DNA of 64,000 nt from JAAYED01 sp040772225 (GTDB lineage: Bacteria > Chloroflexota > Anaerolineae > UBA1429), in assembly GCA_040772225.1 (NCBI GenBank), contig JAXGYO010000002.1, forward strand, positions 2,046,001 to 2,110,000, given 5' to 3'. The translations under genes were made by a program, and so were the position numbers. The notes beneath the pieces are model-generated. The model saw only the letters and a list, made by a program, of their open reading frames with translations. It was not told the DNA's origin and did no database searches. Shown here piece by piece: positions 1-10,281 of this stretch. Within the stretch, counting starts at the first letter, position 1; every line of letters begins with the position of its first letter.

Positions 1-1104
1 GGCGTCTCCTTTGTGGAGCCGACCTGCCACGCCCTGGGCTGTGACCCCTTTGACGGGTTGCAAATCGCCGATGGCACGCTGCTGGCGGGGCGGGCGCACC
101 CGCCGCTGGATCCCGACGTGCCTGCGCTGATCGTCCAGCTCTACAACCGGCAAATGGCGGCCGAGGTCAAGCTGACGCTGCTGGCGCTGTATCCCGAAGA
201 GCACCCCGCTCGGCTGGTCATTCGTGCGGGCATGGCCGACCAACAGGTGCGCGATCTGCCTCTGTTTGAGATCGATCGCCAGGCGGATCTGGACCATTTA
301 TCGTCGCTGTATCTTCCACCTCTGGAGCGCGCTGGTTCCATGTCGTCCTACCAGGATGTGGTGGCGCGGCTGCGGGCGCCGGACGGCTGCCCGTGGGATC
401 GCGAGCAGACGCACGAGTCGCTGCGCAGCTCGCTGCTGGAAGAGACCTACGAGGTGCTGGCAGCGTTGGACAGCGGGGACAAGGACGAGCTCAAGGAGGA
501 ACTGGGCGATTTGTTGCTGCAGGTGCTCTTTCACGCCCAGATCGCCACTGAGAATGGTGATTTCCGCCTGATCGACAGCGTGGGCTATGCTATCGAAAAG
601 CTGGTGCGGCGGCATCCGCATGTCTTTGGTGATGTCGTGGCAGATGATCCAGACACCGTGCTGCTCAACTGGGAGCAGATCAAGCGCCAGGAGCGGGGCG
701 AGCAGAACGATGCGTTTCGTTCGATGCTGGCCAGCATCAACGTGGCGCTTCCGGCGCTGGCCCAGGCGATGGATGTCCAGCAGCGGGTGGCCCGCGTGGG
801 CTTTGACTGGCCCGCTATCGCCGAGGTGCTGGACAAGGTGAACGAGGAACTTGAGGAGCTGGCTGAGGCTTCCGATCAGCCGGCCCGCGAGGCGGAGCTG
901 GGCGATGTGCTGTTCAGCATGGTGAACGTGGCCCGCTGGTACGGCGTCGACCCGGAGAGCGCTCTGCGGCAGGCCAACGCCCGTTTCCGGGCGCGCTTTG
1001 GCTGGATGGAGACAGAGGCGCACCGTGCGGGCAGGCCGCTGGAGAGCATGACGCTGGCGGAGATGGATGCGCTGTGGGAGCGCGCCAAGGCCATGGAGGC
1101 CTGA
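1..1104 (+). CDS. mazG: MazG-family NTP pyrophosphohydrolase, YabN-type fusion (5' partial)
   Basis: The reading frame is open to the first base of the window, so the N-terminus is missing; the GTG at 13 is not the likely start. The first ~25 visible residues (VSFVEPTCHALGCDPFDGLQ) resemble the end of the SAM-dependent tetrapyrrole-methylase-like domain of YabN proteins. From about residue 110 a MazG domain follows, with GCPWDREQTHESL, the acidic EETYEV and EELGDLLLQVLFHA helices that bind Mg-nucleotide, and the RRHPHVFGD motif. A second, MazG-like acidic helix pair (NEELEELAEA, EAELGDVLFSMVNVA) closes the protein. MazG hydrolyses nucleoside triphosphates to monophosphates and pyrophosphate and is thought to clean noncanonical nucleotides or act in stress responses. 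It lies 40 bp upstream of an ECF transporter operon and could be co-transcribed with it. The family call is firm; the methylase half is inferred from the fragment. Confidence 0.9.
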   Translation, partial: GVSFVEPTCHALGCDPFDGLQIADGTLLAGRAHPPLDPDVPALIVQLYNRQMAAEVKLTLLALYPEEHPARLVIRAGMADQQVRDLPLFEIDRQADLDHLSSLYLPPLERAGSMSSYQDVVARLRAPDGCPWDREQTHESLRSSLLEETYEVLAALDSGDKDELKEELGDLLLQVLFHAQIATENGDFRLIDSVGYAIEKLVRRHPHVFGDVVADDPDTVLLNWEQIKRQERGEQNDAFRSMLASINVALPALAQAMDVQQRVARVGFDWPAIAEVLDKVNEELEELAEASDQPAREAELGDVLFSMVNVARWYGVDPESALRQANARFRARFGWMETEAHRAGRPLESMTLAEMDALWERAKAMEA

Positions 1105-1144
1105 GGGATTATCGCGACCGTTCAGGATCCGTGGAGGTGATGCA

Positions 1145-1726
1145 GTGAACAGAACGAGTTCGCCAAGCGGTGCGGGGCGTGTGGCCCTGGCAGCGGTGAT
1201 GATCGCCGTGACGACCGTGTTCACGTTGCTGATTCGTGTGCCGATCCCGGCCACCCAGGGCTATTTCAACTTTTCCGATGTGGCGATCGTGTTCGCCAGC
1301 CTGGCCTTTGGTCCCTGGGTGGGCCTGGTGGCGGGCGGCGTGGGCACCGGTCTGGCCGATGTGGTGGGGGGCTATGCGCAGTGGGCCCCGCTGAGTCTGC
1401 TGGCGCACGGGCTGGAGGGCCTGGCGATCGGGCTGCTGGCCCGGCGGCGCACGCTGCCGCACATGCTGGTGGGCTGGGCGGCGGGCTCGGTGATCATGAT
1501 CGGCCTCTACTATCTGGGGAGTGCGCTGGTGTTGGTGGGGGATTGGGCCGTGCCCCTGGCCGAGATGCCCATCAACCTGTTGCAGGCGGCCGTCGGCGCC
1601 CTGGTGGGCATCCCGCTGTATTACGCCGTGCGTCGCGCCTACCCGCCCGTGGAGCAGATGGGCCGGCCGGTCACCTGGACGGAAGAGGACTCGTCTCTGA
1701 CGGATGACAAGCTGCCGCGTAAGTGA
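1145..1726 (+). CDS. ECF transporter substrate-binding S component
   Basis: A 193-aa hydrophobic protein with about five or six membrane helices. The GTG at 1145 is chosen because GTGGAGGTG lies just upstream; earlier in-frame starts fall within the preceding gene. The stretch FNFSDVAIVFASLAFGPWVG followed by a Gly-rich helix (AGGVGTGLADVVGG) and HGLEGLAIGLLA is typical of the ECF-type S-component family related to COG4720/PF07155. S components bind a vitamin or other micronutrient and dock on the EcfA-EcfA'-EcfT energy module. The stop overlaps the GTG start of the first ATPase by 4 bp, so this is a dedicated (group I-like) ECF operon and the S protein probably works only with the three genes that follow. 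The substrate cannot be read from sequence; no riboswitch-sized leader exists in the 40-bp gap to the MazG gene. Confidence 0.85.
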   Translation: MNRTSSPSGAGRVALAAVMIAVTTVFTLLIRVPIPATQGYFNFSDVAIVFASLAFGPWVGLVAGGVGTGLADVVGGYAQWAPLSLLAHGLEGLAIGLLARRRTLPHMLVGWAAGSVIMIGLYYLGSALVLVGDWAVPLAEMPINLLQAAVGALVGIPLYYAVRRAYPPVEQMGRPVTWTEEDSSLTDDKLPRK

Positions 1727-2597
1727 GCAACTCTGCGCCCGTCATCTCCGTACGCGCCCTCACCTACCGCTACCCGCCCCTGCTCCGGGGGCGTGAGCTA
1801 GAGCCGGTGCTGCGCGGCGTGGATCTGGAGGTCGCCGCCGGTGAGTTCCTGGCGCTGATGGGTCCCAACGGCGTAGGCAAGACCACCCTCTGTCTGGCTC
1901 TGAACGGGATCGTGCCCCAATCCACCGGCGGGGTGATCGGCGGGAGCGTTACGGTGCTGGGGCACGAGACGCGGCGCACGCCGGTGCATCATCTGGCGCG
2001 GCACGTGGGGATTGTGTACCAGGACCCTGAGAGCCAACTCTACTCCGCCACAGTCGAGGCCGAGGTGGCCTTTGGCCCGGAGAACCTGGCGGTGCCGCCG
2101 CAGGAGATCGCCGAGCGCGTGGCGTGGGCGCTGGATGTGGTGGGCATGACTGCCCACCGTGAGCGCGCGCCGGCGCACCTCTCCGGCGGGCAAAAGCAGC
2201 GCGTGGCCATCGCCGCAGCGCTGGCGATGCTGCCGCCGCTGCTGATCCTCGATGAGCCCACCGCCGCGCTGGACCCCCTGGGGCGCCAGGAGGTCTTTCG
2301 GGTTATCGAGCAGTTGCGCCAGGACCGGCGCATGACCATCGTGATGGTGAGCCAGGACGGCGAGCACGTCGCGGCCTACGCCGACCGGCTGGCTGTGATG
2401 GTCGACGGGCGCATCGTGCGCGATGGCCCGCCGGAGGCGCTGTTCCAGGATGCCGACCTCATGCGAGCCGCAGGCATTGCGCCGCCACAACTGGTGGAGC
2501 TGTCGCGGACCCTTCAGAGTCAATTCGGTGCGCTGCCTTCCTTTGCCACGCTCGATGCAGGCGAGCGCGTGCTGCGCGCGGCGCTGGAGGCGCGGCC

Positions 2598-2601
<4 letters not shown>
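1723..2601 (+). CDS. ecfA1: ECF transporter ATPase subunit A1
   Basis: A 292-aa ABC ATPase translated from GTG with a 4-bp overlap with the S-component gene. It has Walker A GPNGVGKTT (about residues 48-56), Q-loop region VYQDPESQLYSATVEAEVAF, which is typical of ECF ATPases, a canonical signature LSGGQKQRVAIAAALAM and Walker B LLILDEPTAALD. The switch (H-loop) position reads VSQDGEHVA, where most ABC ATPases have SHD, so the catalytic-site His appears replaced by Gln (codon CAG). The C-terminal extension after the ATPase core is as usual for EcfA. It should pair with the next gene's product to form the ATPase heterodimer that drives S-component toppling via EcfT. Firm family call. Confidence 0.95.
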
Positions 2602-3442
<841 letters not shown>

Positions 3443-3446
<4 letters not shown>

Positions 3447-4252
3447 GTCCCGCCTATGATCTCTACCAGCCGGGCACCTCCTGGCTGCACCGCGCCGACC
3501 CCCGGGTCAAACTGGCCTTTGTGCTGTGTGTCTCGCTCTGCCTGGTGCTCACCGTCAACCTGTGGCTGATCCTGGGGGCGCTGGCCGTGCTGCATTTACT
3601 GCTCTTTTCGGGGGGCGTCAGTGGCGCGCGCATCGCCGGGGTGTGGCGCGTGACATTGCCCACTGTGCTGCTGATCGCGGTGCTCTGGACACTGCTGAAT
3701 CCCGCCGTCGGGGAGGCCTGGGTCGTCTGGGGGCACCTGCGGATCGGGCCGCATAATCTGGCGCAGGGTGCGGCCATCGGCCTGCGCATCGCGGCGCTGG
3801 CGCTGACGTTCTTTGTCTGGCTGTATACCACCGACGCCGGCAGCCTGGTGCTGAGCCTGGTGGCGCTGGGCATGCCCTACACCTGGGGACTGACCGCGGG
3901 CATGGCGCTGCGCTACCTCCCCACGATGGCGGCTGTGTTTCGTTCCATCTCCGAGGCGCAGCAGGCGCGTGCGCTCGACCTCAAGGCCGGCGGGCTGGTG
4001 CAGCGCGCCCGGGCCTATATCCCCATCACCGTCGCTATGCTGATCTCGGCGCTGCGTACGGCGCAGAGCGTGTCCTACGGCCTCGAGTCGCGCGCCTTGG
4101 GCGCCACCCCGCATCGCACGTACCTGCGCTGGCTGCATCTGCGGCCCGCGGACATTGTCTACGCTGTACTGCTTTTCCTCCTGACGGCAGCGTACCTGTA
4201 TGCGCGCTTCGCGCTGGGACTGGGCACGCAGCCGCTGGCTTTGATGGGATAG
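3443..4252 (+). CDS. ecfT: ECF transporter transmembrane subunit T
   Basis: A 269-aa membrane protein starting at ATG within the 4-bp ATGA overlap with ecfA2. It opens with the EcfT family signature (YQPGTSWLHRADPRVKLAFVL), has about five to six membrane helices, and carries both cytoplasmic coupling segments: EAQQARALDLKAGG and YGLESRALGA, each an Ala-Arg-type motif that sits in the grooves of the two ATPases. It completes the S-A1-A2-T operon. The stop is 73 bp upstream of the RHS-repeat gene on the same strand. Confidence 0.95.
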
Positions 4253-4325
4253 CAGGATGGACACGAGATCACACCCGTGCGCCAGACGGCGGCGTACCCA
4301 GGGCACACAGTGGAGGGACACATCC

Positions 4326-7300
4326 GTGCACGTGCGTGTAAGCCGGTTGACGCAACGGATCGCATTGGTCGTGCTGCTGACGATGGCGCTCGAGGCCGTC
4401 GGCGGTGCGGTCGTCCTGGCGCAGCCGGCCACATCGCCGCCTGCCGCGCCGGCGAGTGAACCCTGGAACGATGCCCGGGCAGTCCTGGAGGGGTTGGCCC
4501 CTGAAGTCTGGACGGCGGGCGCTGGTGCGGCGCCGGAGGATCCGGCTCGGGCTGCTCTCCCGGACCCGGCCGGTGACAGTGCGGGCCTCTGTCTCGAGGA
4601 CCCGGCGGCGGGAATGCGCGTCTCCTGCGCCGATCTCAACCTCAGCCTTTCCTACACCCTGGGCGGCGCGGGCCCCCGGCTGGTGCTGCGTTACGACAGC
4701 CGGCCGCAACCGGTCCCCATGGTGCTTGCGCCCGAGCTAACGTCCAAGGCGCCGATCGAGCGCTGGACCATTCGGATCGTCGGATGGACCTTTGAGGGCG
4801 AGGGCTCGCAGCCGCTGGCACTCTGGGATACCACGGACAAGGATACGGGCGAGCCGGTGCCGGCCGGACTCTATGATATGGAGATCCAGTACGCATCTGA
4901 AGCGGGCACGGAGAGCGCCGTGCAGCCGGTGATCGTGCAGCGCCGCGAGCCCGGTCTCACGGGTGCACACTGGTGGCACAATTATGAGGTGCGGCTGCAG
5001 GTTGTGGATGAGGAGCGGGTGCTGCTCTATGCCGGGGGCTCTGCAATGCTCTTTACCGGCAAGCAGAACACCTTCAGTTCGGCCAGCGTTCGGGGTTACA
5101 CGTTGACCCGCGAGCGAGATGGCACCTGGCGCTGGCTGCGTAACGGAGCCGATGGTGCCCCAGTGCAGGGCGTTACGACTCTCGATGCCGAGGGCCGCGC
5201 CGTGCGCTGGGAGGAGCCATCGGGCCGGTTTCTCTCCTTCAGCTATGATGGGCAGGGGCGCCTGAGCGCCGTTGTAGATCAGGCCGGCAGGGCCACGACG
5301 CTGGTCTATGACGGGGAGCGCATCAGCACCGTCACCGATGCCGCCGGAGAGACGTGGGCCCTGCTGCATCAGGGAGATGACCTGGTCTCGATCCGCGATC
5401 CGTTGGAGGCAGCCTGGACGCTTGCATATGACGAGTCCCATCGTCTGACGGCCAAGACTGACCCGCTCGGCTATCGTACCGAGTACCGTTACGCACCCGA
5501 CGGCCAGCTCAGTGAGATCATCGATGCCGCGGGGCACCGGGCGACCTTTGAGAGTGTGCTGAATGAGGTGCCCTATGCGAGTGAGGCGGTGCAGAGCGTG
5601 GCGCCCGTGCTGGGGACGACGGTGGTCAGCCATATCACCGCCAGCGGTCGCACCACGTCGCGGCACCAGTACAGCTATGACGCCCACGGGCGCGTGGTGC
5701 GGCTGGTCCGCAGCCCGGATGGCGGCGCCACCGAGTATGTCTGGACGCGTACCTGGGGCCGGGACGAGGAAGAAGGCCTCTTGCTGAGTGAAACGGATGC
5801 TGCTGGCCTGACGACGGTCTACACCTACCAGCCGGGGACGGCACTGGTGCAGAGCCGCTCGGCGCCGCCATTGCCCGCGGTCAGCAACGGTTACAGACAG
5901 ATCGACGGGTATTGGACCCAGACCTCATGGGCGGCTGACGGTCAGGCGCCCCTCATCTGGCGGTATGATCCGCAGGGCCGGCGGGTCAGCGCAGAGCAGG
6001 GCGGCCTGCGCTGGTACTACCGTTATGACGATGACGCCGAGACCTATGGCCAGCCGTCGGCAATGGTCTGGAACTGGAACGGCCAGGGAGATCCGGCGCG
6101 CAGCACGCAGGCACGGGTGATCCGCTACACCTATGACATGCTGGGCCAGCTGACCAGCATCGAGGACCCGGCCGGCGGCGTGATGCAGGTCGTCTACGAT
6201 GAGGCGGGCCGGCTGGTCGGCCTCACCGACGCCCTGGGGCGCACGCGCACCATGGCCTATGACGCTGTGGGGCGCATCGTGAGTCAGACCGACGCCCTGG
6301 GCGGCGAGACGCAATATACCTACGATGCCAGTGGCAACCTGATCGTGCTCACTGACGCGGCGGGCAGCGCCTGGTCGTATACCTATGACTATGCCGGGCG
6401 CGTCACCCGCTTCGCCGACCCTCTGGGGCGCAGCACGACCCTGGTCTATGGCAATGAGGGCGAGCTGCTGGCGCGCACCGACGCTCGTGGTGATACCGTC
6501 CGAGTCAACAACGATGCCCTCGGGCGCCCGCTGACCCTGACGTATCCCGGCGGGCAGACCTGGCGCATTACCTATGACGGGGCGGACCGGGTCACCTCGC
6601 TGAGCGGCCAGGGCTGGACGCGCGTCATCCAGCGCGATACCGCGGGCCGTGCGGTGATGGTGGCAGACATTCGTGACGGCCGCAGTAGCTGGGTCAGTTA
6701 CGTCTATAACGGTGAGGGGCAGGTGCAGGAGATGCTCACCTCCGAGGGTGAGCGCACGAGCTACGATTACGGCGACCTTGGTGAGCTCAAGAGGATCGCC
6801 GGTCCTCTCGGGGAGACGGCCTACACCTATGAAACCGCGCGGCAGCTGGCGCCCCTGCGCGTGGACGTCCGCACCGGCCCGCTGCGCACCACGCTGGCGT
6901 ACGATGCGCTGGGGCGGCTGACCGAGACGCGGCAGTACCAGCAGGGCGCTCGAGACGGCGTAGACCGCACGACACGGTATAGCTACGACGCCGTCGGCAA
7001 CCTTGCGGCCGTTGACACGCCGGAGGGCACCAGCACCTACGCTTACGATGCGCTGGATCGCCTGGTATCCTATACCGACGTTGGGGGCATGGCGACAACC
7101 TATAGCTATGATGCTGCGGGCAACCGCACCTCGCTCACCGCCGGGGACGCGGCGCCGGTGGTCTACCGGTACGATGCGGCACACCAGTTGCTGCAGGCAG
7201 GTGATACGATCTATGCCTATGACCGCAATGGGCGGCTGATCTCCAGTGCCGGGCCTGAGAGCCTGCGCCGCTACAGCTGGGACTATTCGGGGCGGCTGGT

Positions 7301-7973
7301 GGCGGTGGCCGAAAGCTCGCCCTGCGCGGTGCCCTTTCCGCTCTCGCCGGACTGCGGTTGCGACGAGGAACTGGTCTCCTATCGCTATGCTTTGACCGGA
7401 GAGCGGCTGCAGACCACGCGTCGCGGGGCCGCGCCACAGGCGGAACGTTACGATCGCGGTCAGAGCACCGCCACGCTGAGCGCGGCGGGTCAGGTCGTCG
7501 TGGCGCGACAGCCGGGCGCCAGTGTGAACGAGTGGACGATCATCGCTGAGACGGCTCCCGAGGCAGGGGGCAGGACAGTGATGCGCTACGTGCTGGCCGA
7601 TGCTCAGGGCACGGTCACTGCCGCGCTTGACGATCAAGGTGAGCTGGTGCAGCAAGCATCGTTCGACCCCTGGGGCATGCCCGTGGGCCATGTGGGCGAG
7701 AGTGCGCCGGATGCTGTGGTGCTGCCTGGCTATCGTGGCTATGCTTACGAGCCGCTGACCCGGCTGTATGACCTGCCTGCGCGCTGGTATGATCCCGCCG
7801 TCGGGCGTTTCATCTCCCCTGCTCCGCCCGCGGATCCTTACAGTGCCTCAGCCTTGAACCCGTACGTTTTTGGCATGAACAACCCGCTGCGCTTTGAAGC
7901 GCTCGACCGTCACATGGCAGGGCTTGACCCCCCGATCTATGCGGGCCGGCAGGCGTGGCAGATGGTCCCATGA
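4326..7973 (+). CDS. RHS/YD-repeat secreted protein without an evident toxin tip
   Basis: A 1215-aa protein. I choose the GTG at 4326 because a GGAGGG sequence lies about 7 bp upstream and because it places a clean signal peptide (RIALVVLLTMALEAVGGAVVLAQ) at the N-terminus; an in-frame ATG exists at 4257. After a region of about 270 residues it becomes a long series of YD repeats of the form YDAxGRL...DALG, e.g. YDALGRLTETRQY and YDAVGRIVSQTDALGG. It ends with the conserved RHS core terminus (LYDLPARWYDPAVGRFISP, then NPYVFGMNNPLRF). RHS proteins form a hollow shell, often enclosing a variable C-terminal toxin, but only about 24 residues follow the core here and the usual DPxG is not recognisable. 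The stop overlaps the next gene, a lipoprotein. A role in adhesion or the cell surface is possible; function is inference. Confidence 0.85.
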   Translation: MHVRVSRLTQRIALVVLLTMALEAVGGAVVLAQPATSPPAAPASEPWNDARAVLEGLAPEVWTAGAGAAPEDPARAALPDPAGDSAGLCLEDPAAGMRVSCADLNLSLSYTLGGAGPRLVLRYDSRPQPVPMVLAPELTSKAPIERWTIRIVGWTFEGEGSQPLALWDTTDKDTGEPVPAGLYDMEIQYASEAGTESAVQPVIVQRREPGLTGAHWWHNYEVRLQVVDEERVLLYAGGSAMLFTGKQNTFSSASVRGYTLTRERDGTWRWLRNGADGAPVQGVTTLDAEGRAVRWEEPSGRFLSFSYDGQGRLSAVVDQAGRATTLVYDGERISTVTDAAGETWALLHQGDDLVSIRDPLEAAWTLAYDESHRLTAKTDPLGYRTEYRYAPDGQLSEIIDAAGHRATFESVLNEVPYASEAVQSVAPVLGTTVVSHITASGRTTSRHQYSYDAHGRVVRLVRSPDGGATEYVWTRTWGRDEEEGLLLSETDAAGLTTVYTYQPGTALVQSRSAPPLPAVSNGYRQIDGYWTQTSWAADGQAPLIWRYDPQGRRVSAEQGGLRWYYRYDDDAETYGQPSAMVWNWNGQGDPARSTQARVIRYTYDMLGQLTSIEDPAGGVMQVVYDEAGRLVGLTDALGRTRTMAYDAVGRIVSQTDALGGETQYTYDASGNLIVLTDAAGSAWSYTYDYAGRVTRFADPLGRSTTLVYGNEGELLARTDARGDTVRVNNDALGRPLTLTYPGGQTWRITYDGADRVTSLSGQGWTRVIQRDTAGRAVMVADIRDGRSSWVSYVYNGEGQVQEMLTSEGERTSYDYGDLGELKRIAGPLGETAYTYETARQLAPLRVDVRTGPLRTTLAYDALGRLTETRQYQQGARDGVDRTTRYSYDAVGNLAAVDTPEGTSTYAYDALDRLVSYTDVGGMATTYSYDAAGNRTSLTAGDAAPVVYRYDAAHQLLQAGDTIYAYDRNGRLISSAGPESLRRYSWDYSGRLVAVAESSPCAVPFPLSPDCGCDEELVSYRYALTGERLQTTRRGAAPQAERYDRGQSTATLSAAGQVVVARQPGASVNEWTIIAETAPEAGGRTVMRYVLADAQGTVTAALDDQGELVQQASFDPWGMPVGHVGESAPDAVVLPGYRGYAYEPLTRLYDLPARWYDPAVGRFISPAPPADPYSASALNPYVFGMNNPLRFEALDRHMAGLDPPIYAGRQAWQMVP

Positions 7974-8611
7974 TGAACGAGTACCGGGGTGCTCGGAACA
8001 TCTTGTTGCTGGTTGCCCTGCTGACGCTGGCCGGGTGTGGGGTGGTTGGGGACCAGCTGGCGCCGCAACACGATGAGGCTGTTCCGAGCGTGGCGGTCAC
8101 GCCGGAGATGCCCACGGAGACGATTCCGACGCCGGCGCCGACCATCGTGACGCCGGTGCCCACGACGCCGCCGGCGGATGACCCGGCTGCGCAGGGCTTG
8201 CCGATCACGCTTCAGGTTCCGGAGGGCTGGACCTTGCGAGAGATCACTGACGGCGTGATCCTCATCGAGGATGAGGCCACGCTGGCGGCGCCCGAACTGG
8301 AATGCGCCGCGCTGCTGGTGCGCAGGCTGCCCGGGGCCGCCACGCCTCGCGAGGTGCTGGCCACCTACGATCTGTCGCTGGCCATTCGGCAGCGCGAGGT
8401 GCCGCTGGTGATCGCCCGCAACCCGGTAGATGCCATCGACGCCACGCTGGTGAGTAGCACGACGGGGCGTGTGTATCAGGTGGTGCTGGCGCCGCTGGTC
8501 ATCAAAGGGGAGGCGCTGCTGTTCATCGCCAGCATGCCGGAGGGCCAGGCGGAGCAGGCCTGGCCCCTTCTGGCGACGATGCTCGGATCGGTAGATTTCG
8601 TTGCGGACTAG
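7970..8611 (+). CDS. Small lipoprotein with Pro/Thr-rich linker
   Basis: About 213 residues starting at the tandem ATGs at 7970/7973, overlapping the RHS stop. The N-terminus is a lipoprotein signal: ARNILLLVALLTLAGCGVV with lipobox LAGC. A linker rich in Pro, Thr, Val and Ala follows (about residues 40-75), then a globular region of about 130 residues (from LQVPEGWTLREITDGVILIEDE) that I cannot assign with certainty; the pattern resembles small secreted domains that include a PEGW start. Translational coupling to the RHS protein suggests the two act together on the outer face of the membrane. The stop codon shares bases with the stop of the convergent epimerase gene (CTAG at 8608-8611). Confidence 0.8.
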   Translation: MMNEYRGARNILLLVALLTLAGCGVVGDQLAPQHDEAVPSVAVTPEMPTETIPTPAPTIVTPVPTTPPADDPAAQGLPITLQVPEGWTLREITDGVILIEDEATLAAPELECAALLVRRLPGAATPREVLATYDLSLAIRQREVPLVIARNPVDAIDATLVSSTTGRVYQVVLAPLVIKGEALLFIASMPEGQAEQAWPLLATMLGSVDFVAD

Positions 8612-9570
8612 TGCAGCCGCCCGTTAGCCGCGATAAACAGCAGATAGGCGCGGATCAGCGGGCTGACGGCTTTGAGCAGGGGGCGCGCCGGCCCAAGCTT
8701 TTTCGTCAGGTCCTCCAAATAGTCCTTGAGGGTATGGTACTGAAACCGGAGCCACCGCTGGCTCTCGGACGTGTCCAGCCAGTCGGTAGGGAATGGCCGG
8801 TTGCCAAAGACATGCTCGGGCAACATGCCCACGCCCACCGCATCCAGCACGCTGCGGACCATCTCGCCCTGGATCAGCTGGCATTCCGGGCCGCCGCCGA
8901 TATTCCAGATCTGGCCCCAGACGGCATCGTTATCCAGCGCGTTGGCGATAGCCAGAGCGACGTCGCTGTGGTGCACAAACTCGATGCGGGTATCCAGCGG
9001 CACCTCAAACATACCCCTGTCCAGGATCAGGCGCGTGGGTAGCGAGGCGCCCAGACGGAAGATGATCCAGCGTAGCTGCGAGCGGCGTACCAGCGTCTCG
9101 CAGATGATCTTGTGGTGCGAATAATGGTCGGTGGGCGCCACCGGGTCTCCTACACGTCGGTATGGCTCACGGTCCTGCGTCTGGCCATAGACGTGTAGCG
9201 AGGAGGTGAACAGGATGCGCGCCGGCTCGGGCATGGCGCGCAGCGCGTTCAGCAGACGGCGCGTGCCGCCGACGTTGATGTTCCGTGCCCAGCGCGGCTC
9301 GGACTCGCTGCTTACGCCGGTGGCTGAGAGGTACGGCAGCACAAAGGCGAGATGGATGACCGCCTCCTGCCCTTCTACAGCGCGAACAACATCAGCTTCG
9401 TTGGCCAGCGTGCCCCAGACGACCTCCAGGTCCCTGCCAAAGCGGCGGACTGCCCTGCGGTTGGCGCGTGTATCGAGGTCAAAGGCACGCACCTGGTGGC
9501 CCGCACGGATCAGTTGCTCCAGAACGGGTTGTCCCAGATTACCAAAGGCTCCGGTCACTAGAACGCGCAT
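8608..9570 (-). CDS. NAD-dependent epimerase/dehydratase family protein
   Basis: An extended short-chain dehydrogenase of about 320 residues. It has the dinucleotide-binding motif VTGAFGNLGQP at the N-terminus, an SSLHVYG segment and the catalytic YxxxK (HYSHHKIICE). An ATG at 9579 overlaps the upstream TetR stop, but the ATG at 9570 has AGGGAG at a better distance (about 10 bp), so I prefer 9570. These proteins oxidise or epimerise nucleotide sugars or related alcohols using NAD(P); the precise substrate is unknown. It is the second gene of a two-gene operon behind the TetR regulator, so it is probably the regulated function. Confidence 0.85.
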   Translation of the reverse strand: MRVLVTGAFGNLGQPVLEQLIRAGHQVRAFDLDTRANRRAVRRFGRDLEVVWGTLANEADVVRAVEGQEAVIHLAFVLPYLSATGVSSESEPRWARNINVGGTRRLLNALRAMPEPARILFTSSLHVYGQTQDREPYRRVGDPVAPTDHYSHHKIICETLVRRSQLRWIIFRLGASLPTRLILDRGMFEVPLDTRIEFVHHSDVALAIANALDNDAVWGQIWNIGGGPECQLIQGEMVRSVLDAVGVGMLPEHVFGNRPFPTDWLDTSESQRWLRFQYHTLKDYLEDLTKKLGPARPLLKAVSPLIRAYLLFIAANGRLH

Positions 9571-9571
9571 G

Positions 9572-10177
9572 TTAGTCATTCTCCCTGATGATTCCGGCCA
9601 GCAGCACGCGCATACTCTGCGCGGCCGCGGCGGACATATCGATAGAATCGGGTGCCAGCATCGCCTCCAGCAGCAGCCCCATCACGAGGGCCAGCACTGA
9701 GCTGGCGGTGGCCTCCGGGGGAACGGGGCGCAGACTGCCCTGCTCGATGCCTCTGCGGATGATGTCAGCGATTCGCCGGTGAAAGCGGTCGTATGGCCGG
9801 ACGGTGAGCTGGCGCAACTCGGCGTCGCGCAGCGCCTGGGTGAGGTACTCCAGGTAGATCGGCAACTGCTCCGTGGCTGTGTCCAGGACGTGGTCCAGCA
9901 CGGTGGTCATGGCGATCAGTTGATCGGGCACCAGCGCGCAGGAAAGCTCAAAAGTGCGCAGCCGCTGATCCATGTCGTCCAGCCAGGCCTCCAGTAGTTG
10001 CAGGAACACGGCCTGCTTGCTCTCAAAGTGGTGGTAAAAGGCGCCTTTGGTTACCGCTGCGCGTCTGCATATTTCGGCGACACTGGCGCGGTCGTATCCC
10101 AGTGCACCGAAGGACTCCTGGGCCGCCGTCAGGATGCGGGCCCGGGTCTCATCAGGGTTACGGTGATTGTGAGCCAT
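9572..10177 (-). CDS. TetR/AcrR family transcriptional regulator
   Basis: A 201-aa protein from the ATG at 10177; an in-frame ATG at 10207 is also possible, and neither has a strong Shine-Dalgarno. The N-terminal helix-turn-helix reads ETRARILTAAQESFGALGYDRASVAEICRRAAVTKGAFYHHFESK, which fits the TetR DNA-binding domain exactly (TKGAFYHHF recognition helix; I show it here only in part as AAVTKGAFYHHFESK). The C-terminal helical domain would bind a ligand. A consensus promoter and an 18-bp perfect palindrome lie directly upstream, with the predicted transcription start inside the palindrome, so autorepression is very likely. The downstream epimerase is in the same operon. Confidence 0.93.
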   Translation of the reverse strand: MAHNHRNPDETRARILTAAQESFGALGYDRASVAEICRRAAVTKGAFYHHFESKQAVFLQLLEAWLDDMDQRLRTFELSCALVPDQLIAMTTVLDHVLDTATEQLPIYLEYLTQALRDAELRQLTVRPYDRFHRRIADIIRRGIEQGSLRPVPPEATASSVLALVMGLLLEAMLAPDSIDMSAAAAQSMRVLLAGIIREND

Positions 10178-10210
10178 ACCAGGAGGACCTTTCACCGGCT
10201 CATGCATTAC

Positions 10211-10228
10211 ATACCGACCGGTCGGTAT
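10211..10228. promoter_or_regulatory. TetR-type operator palindrome
   Basis: ATACCGACCGGTCGGTAT is a perfect 18-bp inverted repeat with no spacer. The ACCGACCGGTCGGT core is the classic form of TetR/AcrR-family operators. It lies 33 bp upstream of the chosen TetR start and overlaps the expected transcription start of the minus-strand promoter, which is where an autorepressor would bind. It could also affect the plus-strand promoter of the metallophosphoesterase gene about 57 bp away. Confidence 0.88.
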
Positions 10229-10232
10229 CTGA

Positions 10233-10261
10233 ATTATACAGCGAGGACCAGGCCGCGTCAA
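10233..10261 (-). promoter_or_regulatory. Sigma-70 type promoter of the tetR-epimerase operon
   Basis: Read on the minus strand: -35 TTGACG (10261-10256), a 17-bp spacer and a perfect -10 TATAAT (10238-10233). The transcription start would fall at about 10226, inside the palindromic operator. Confidence 0.85.
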
Positions 10262-10281
10262 GAGGCACGCGACTGCAGCTG

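Noticed and set aside
5925..7691. Antisense frame of 588 codons opposite the RHS gene
   Set aside because: The plus strand shows the YD-repeat pattern; the antisense has none and no start context.
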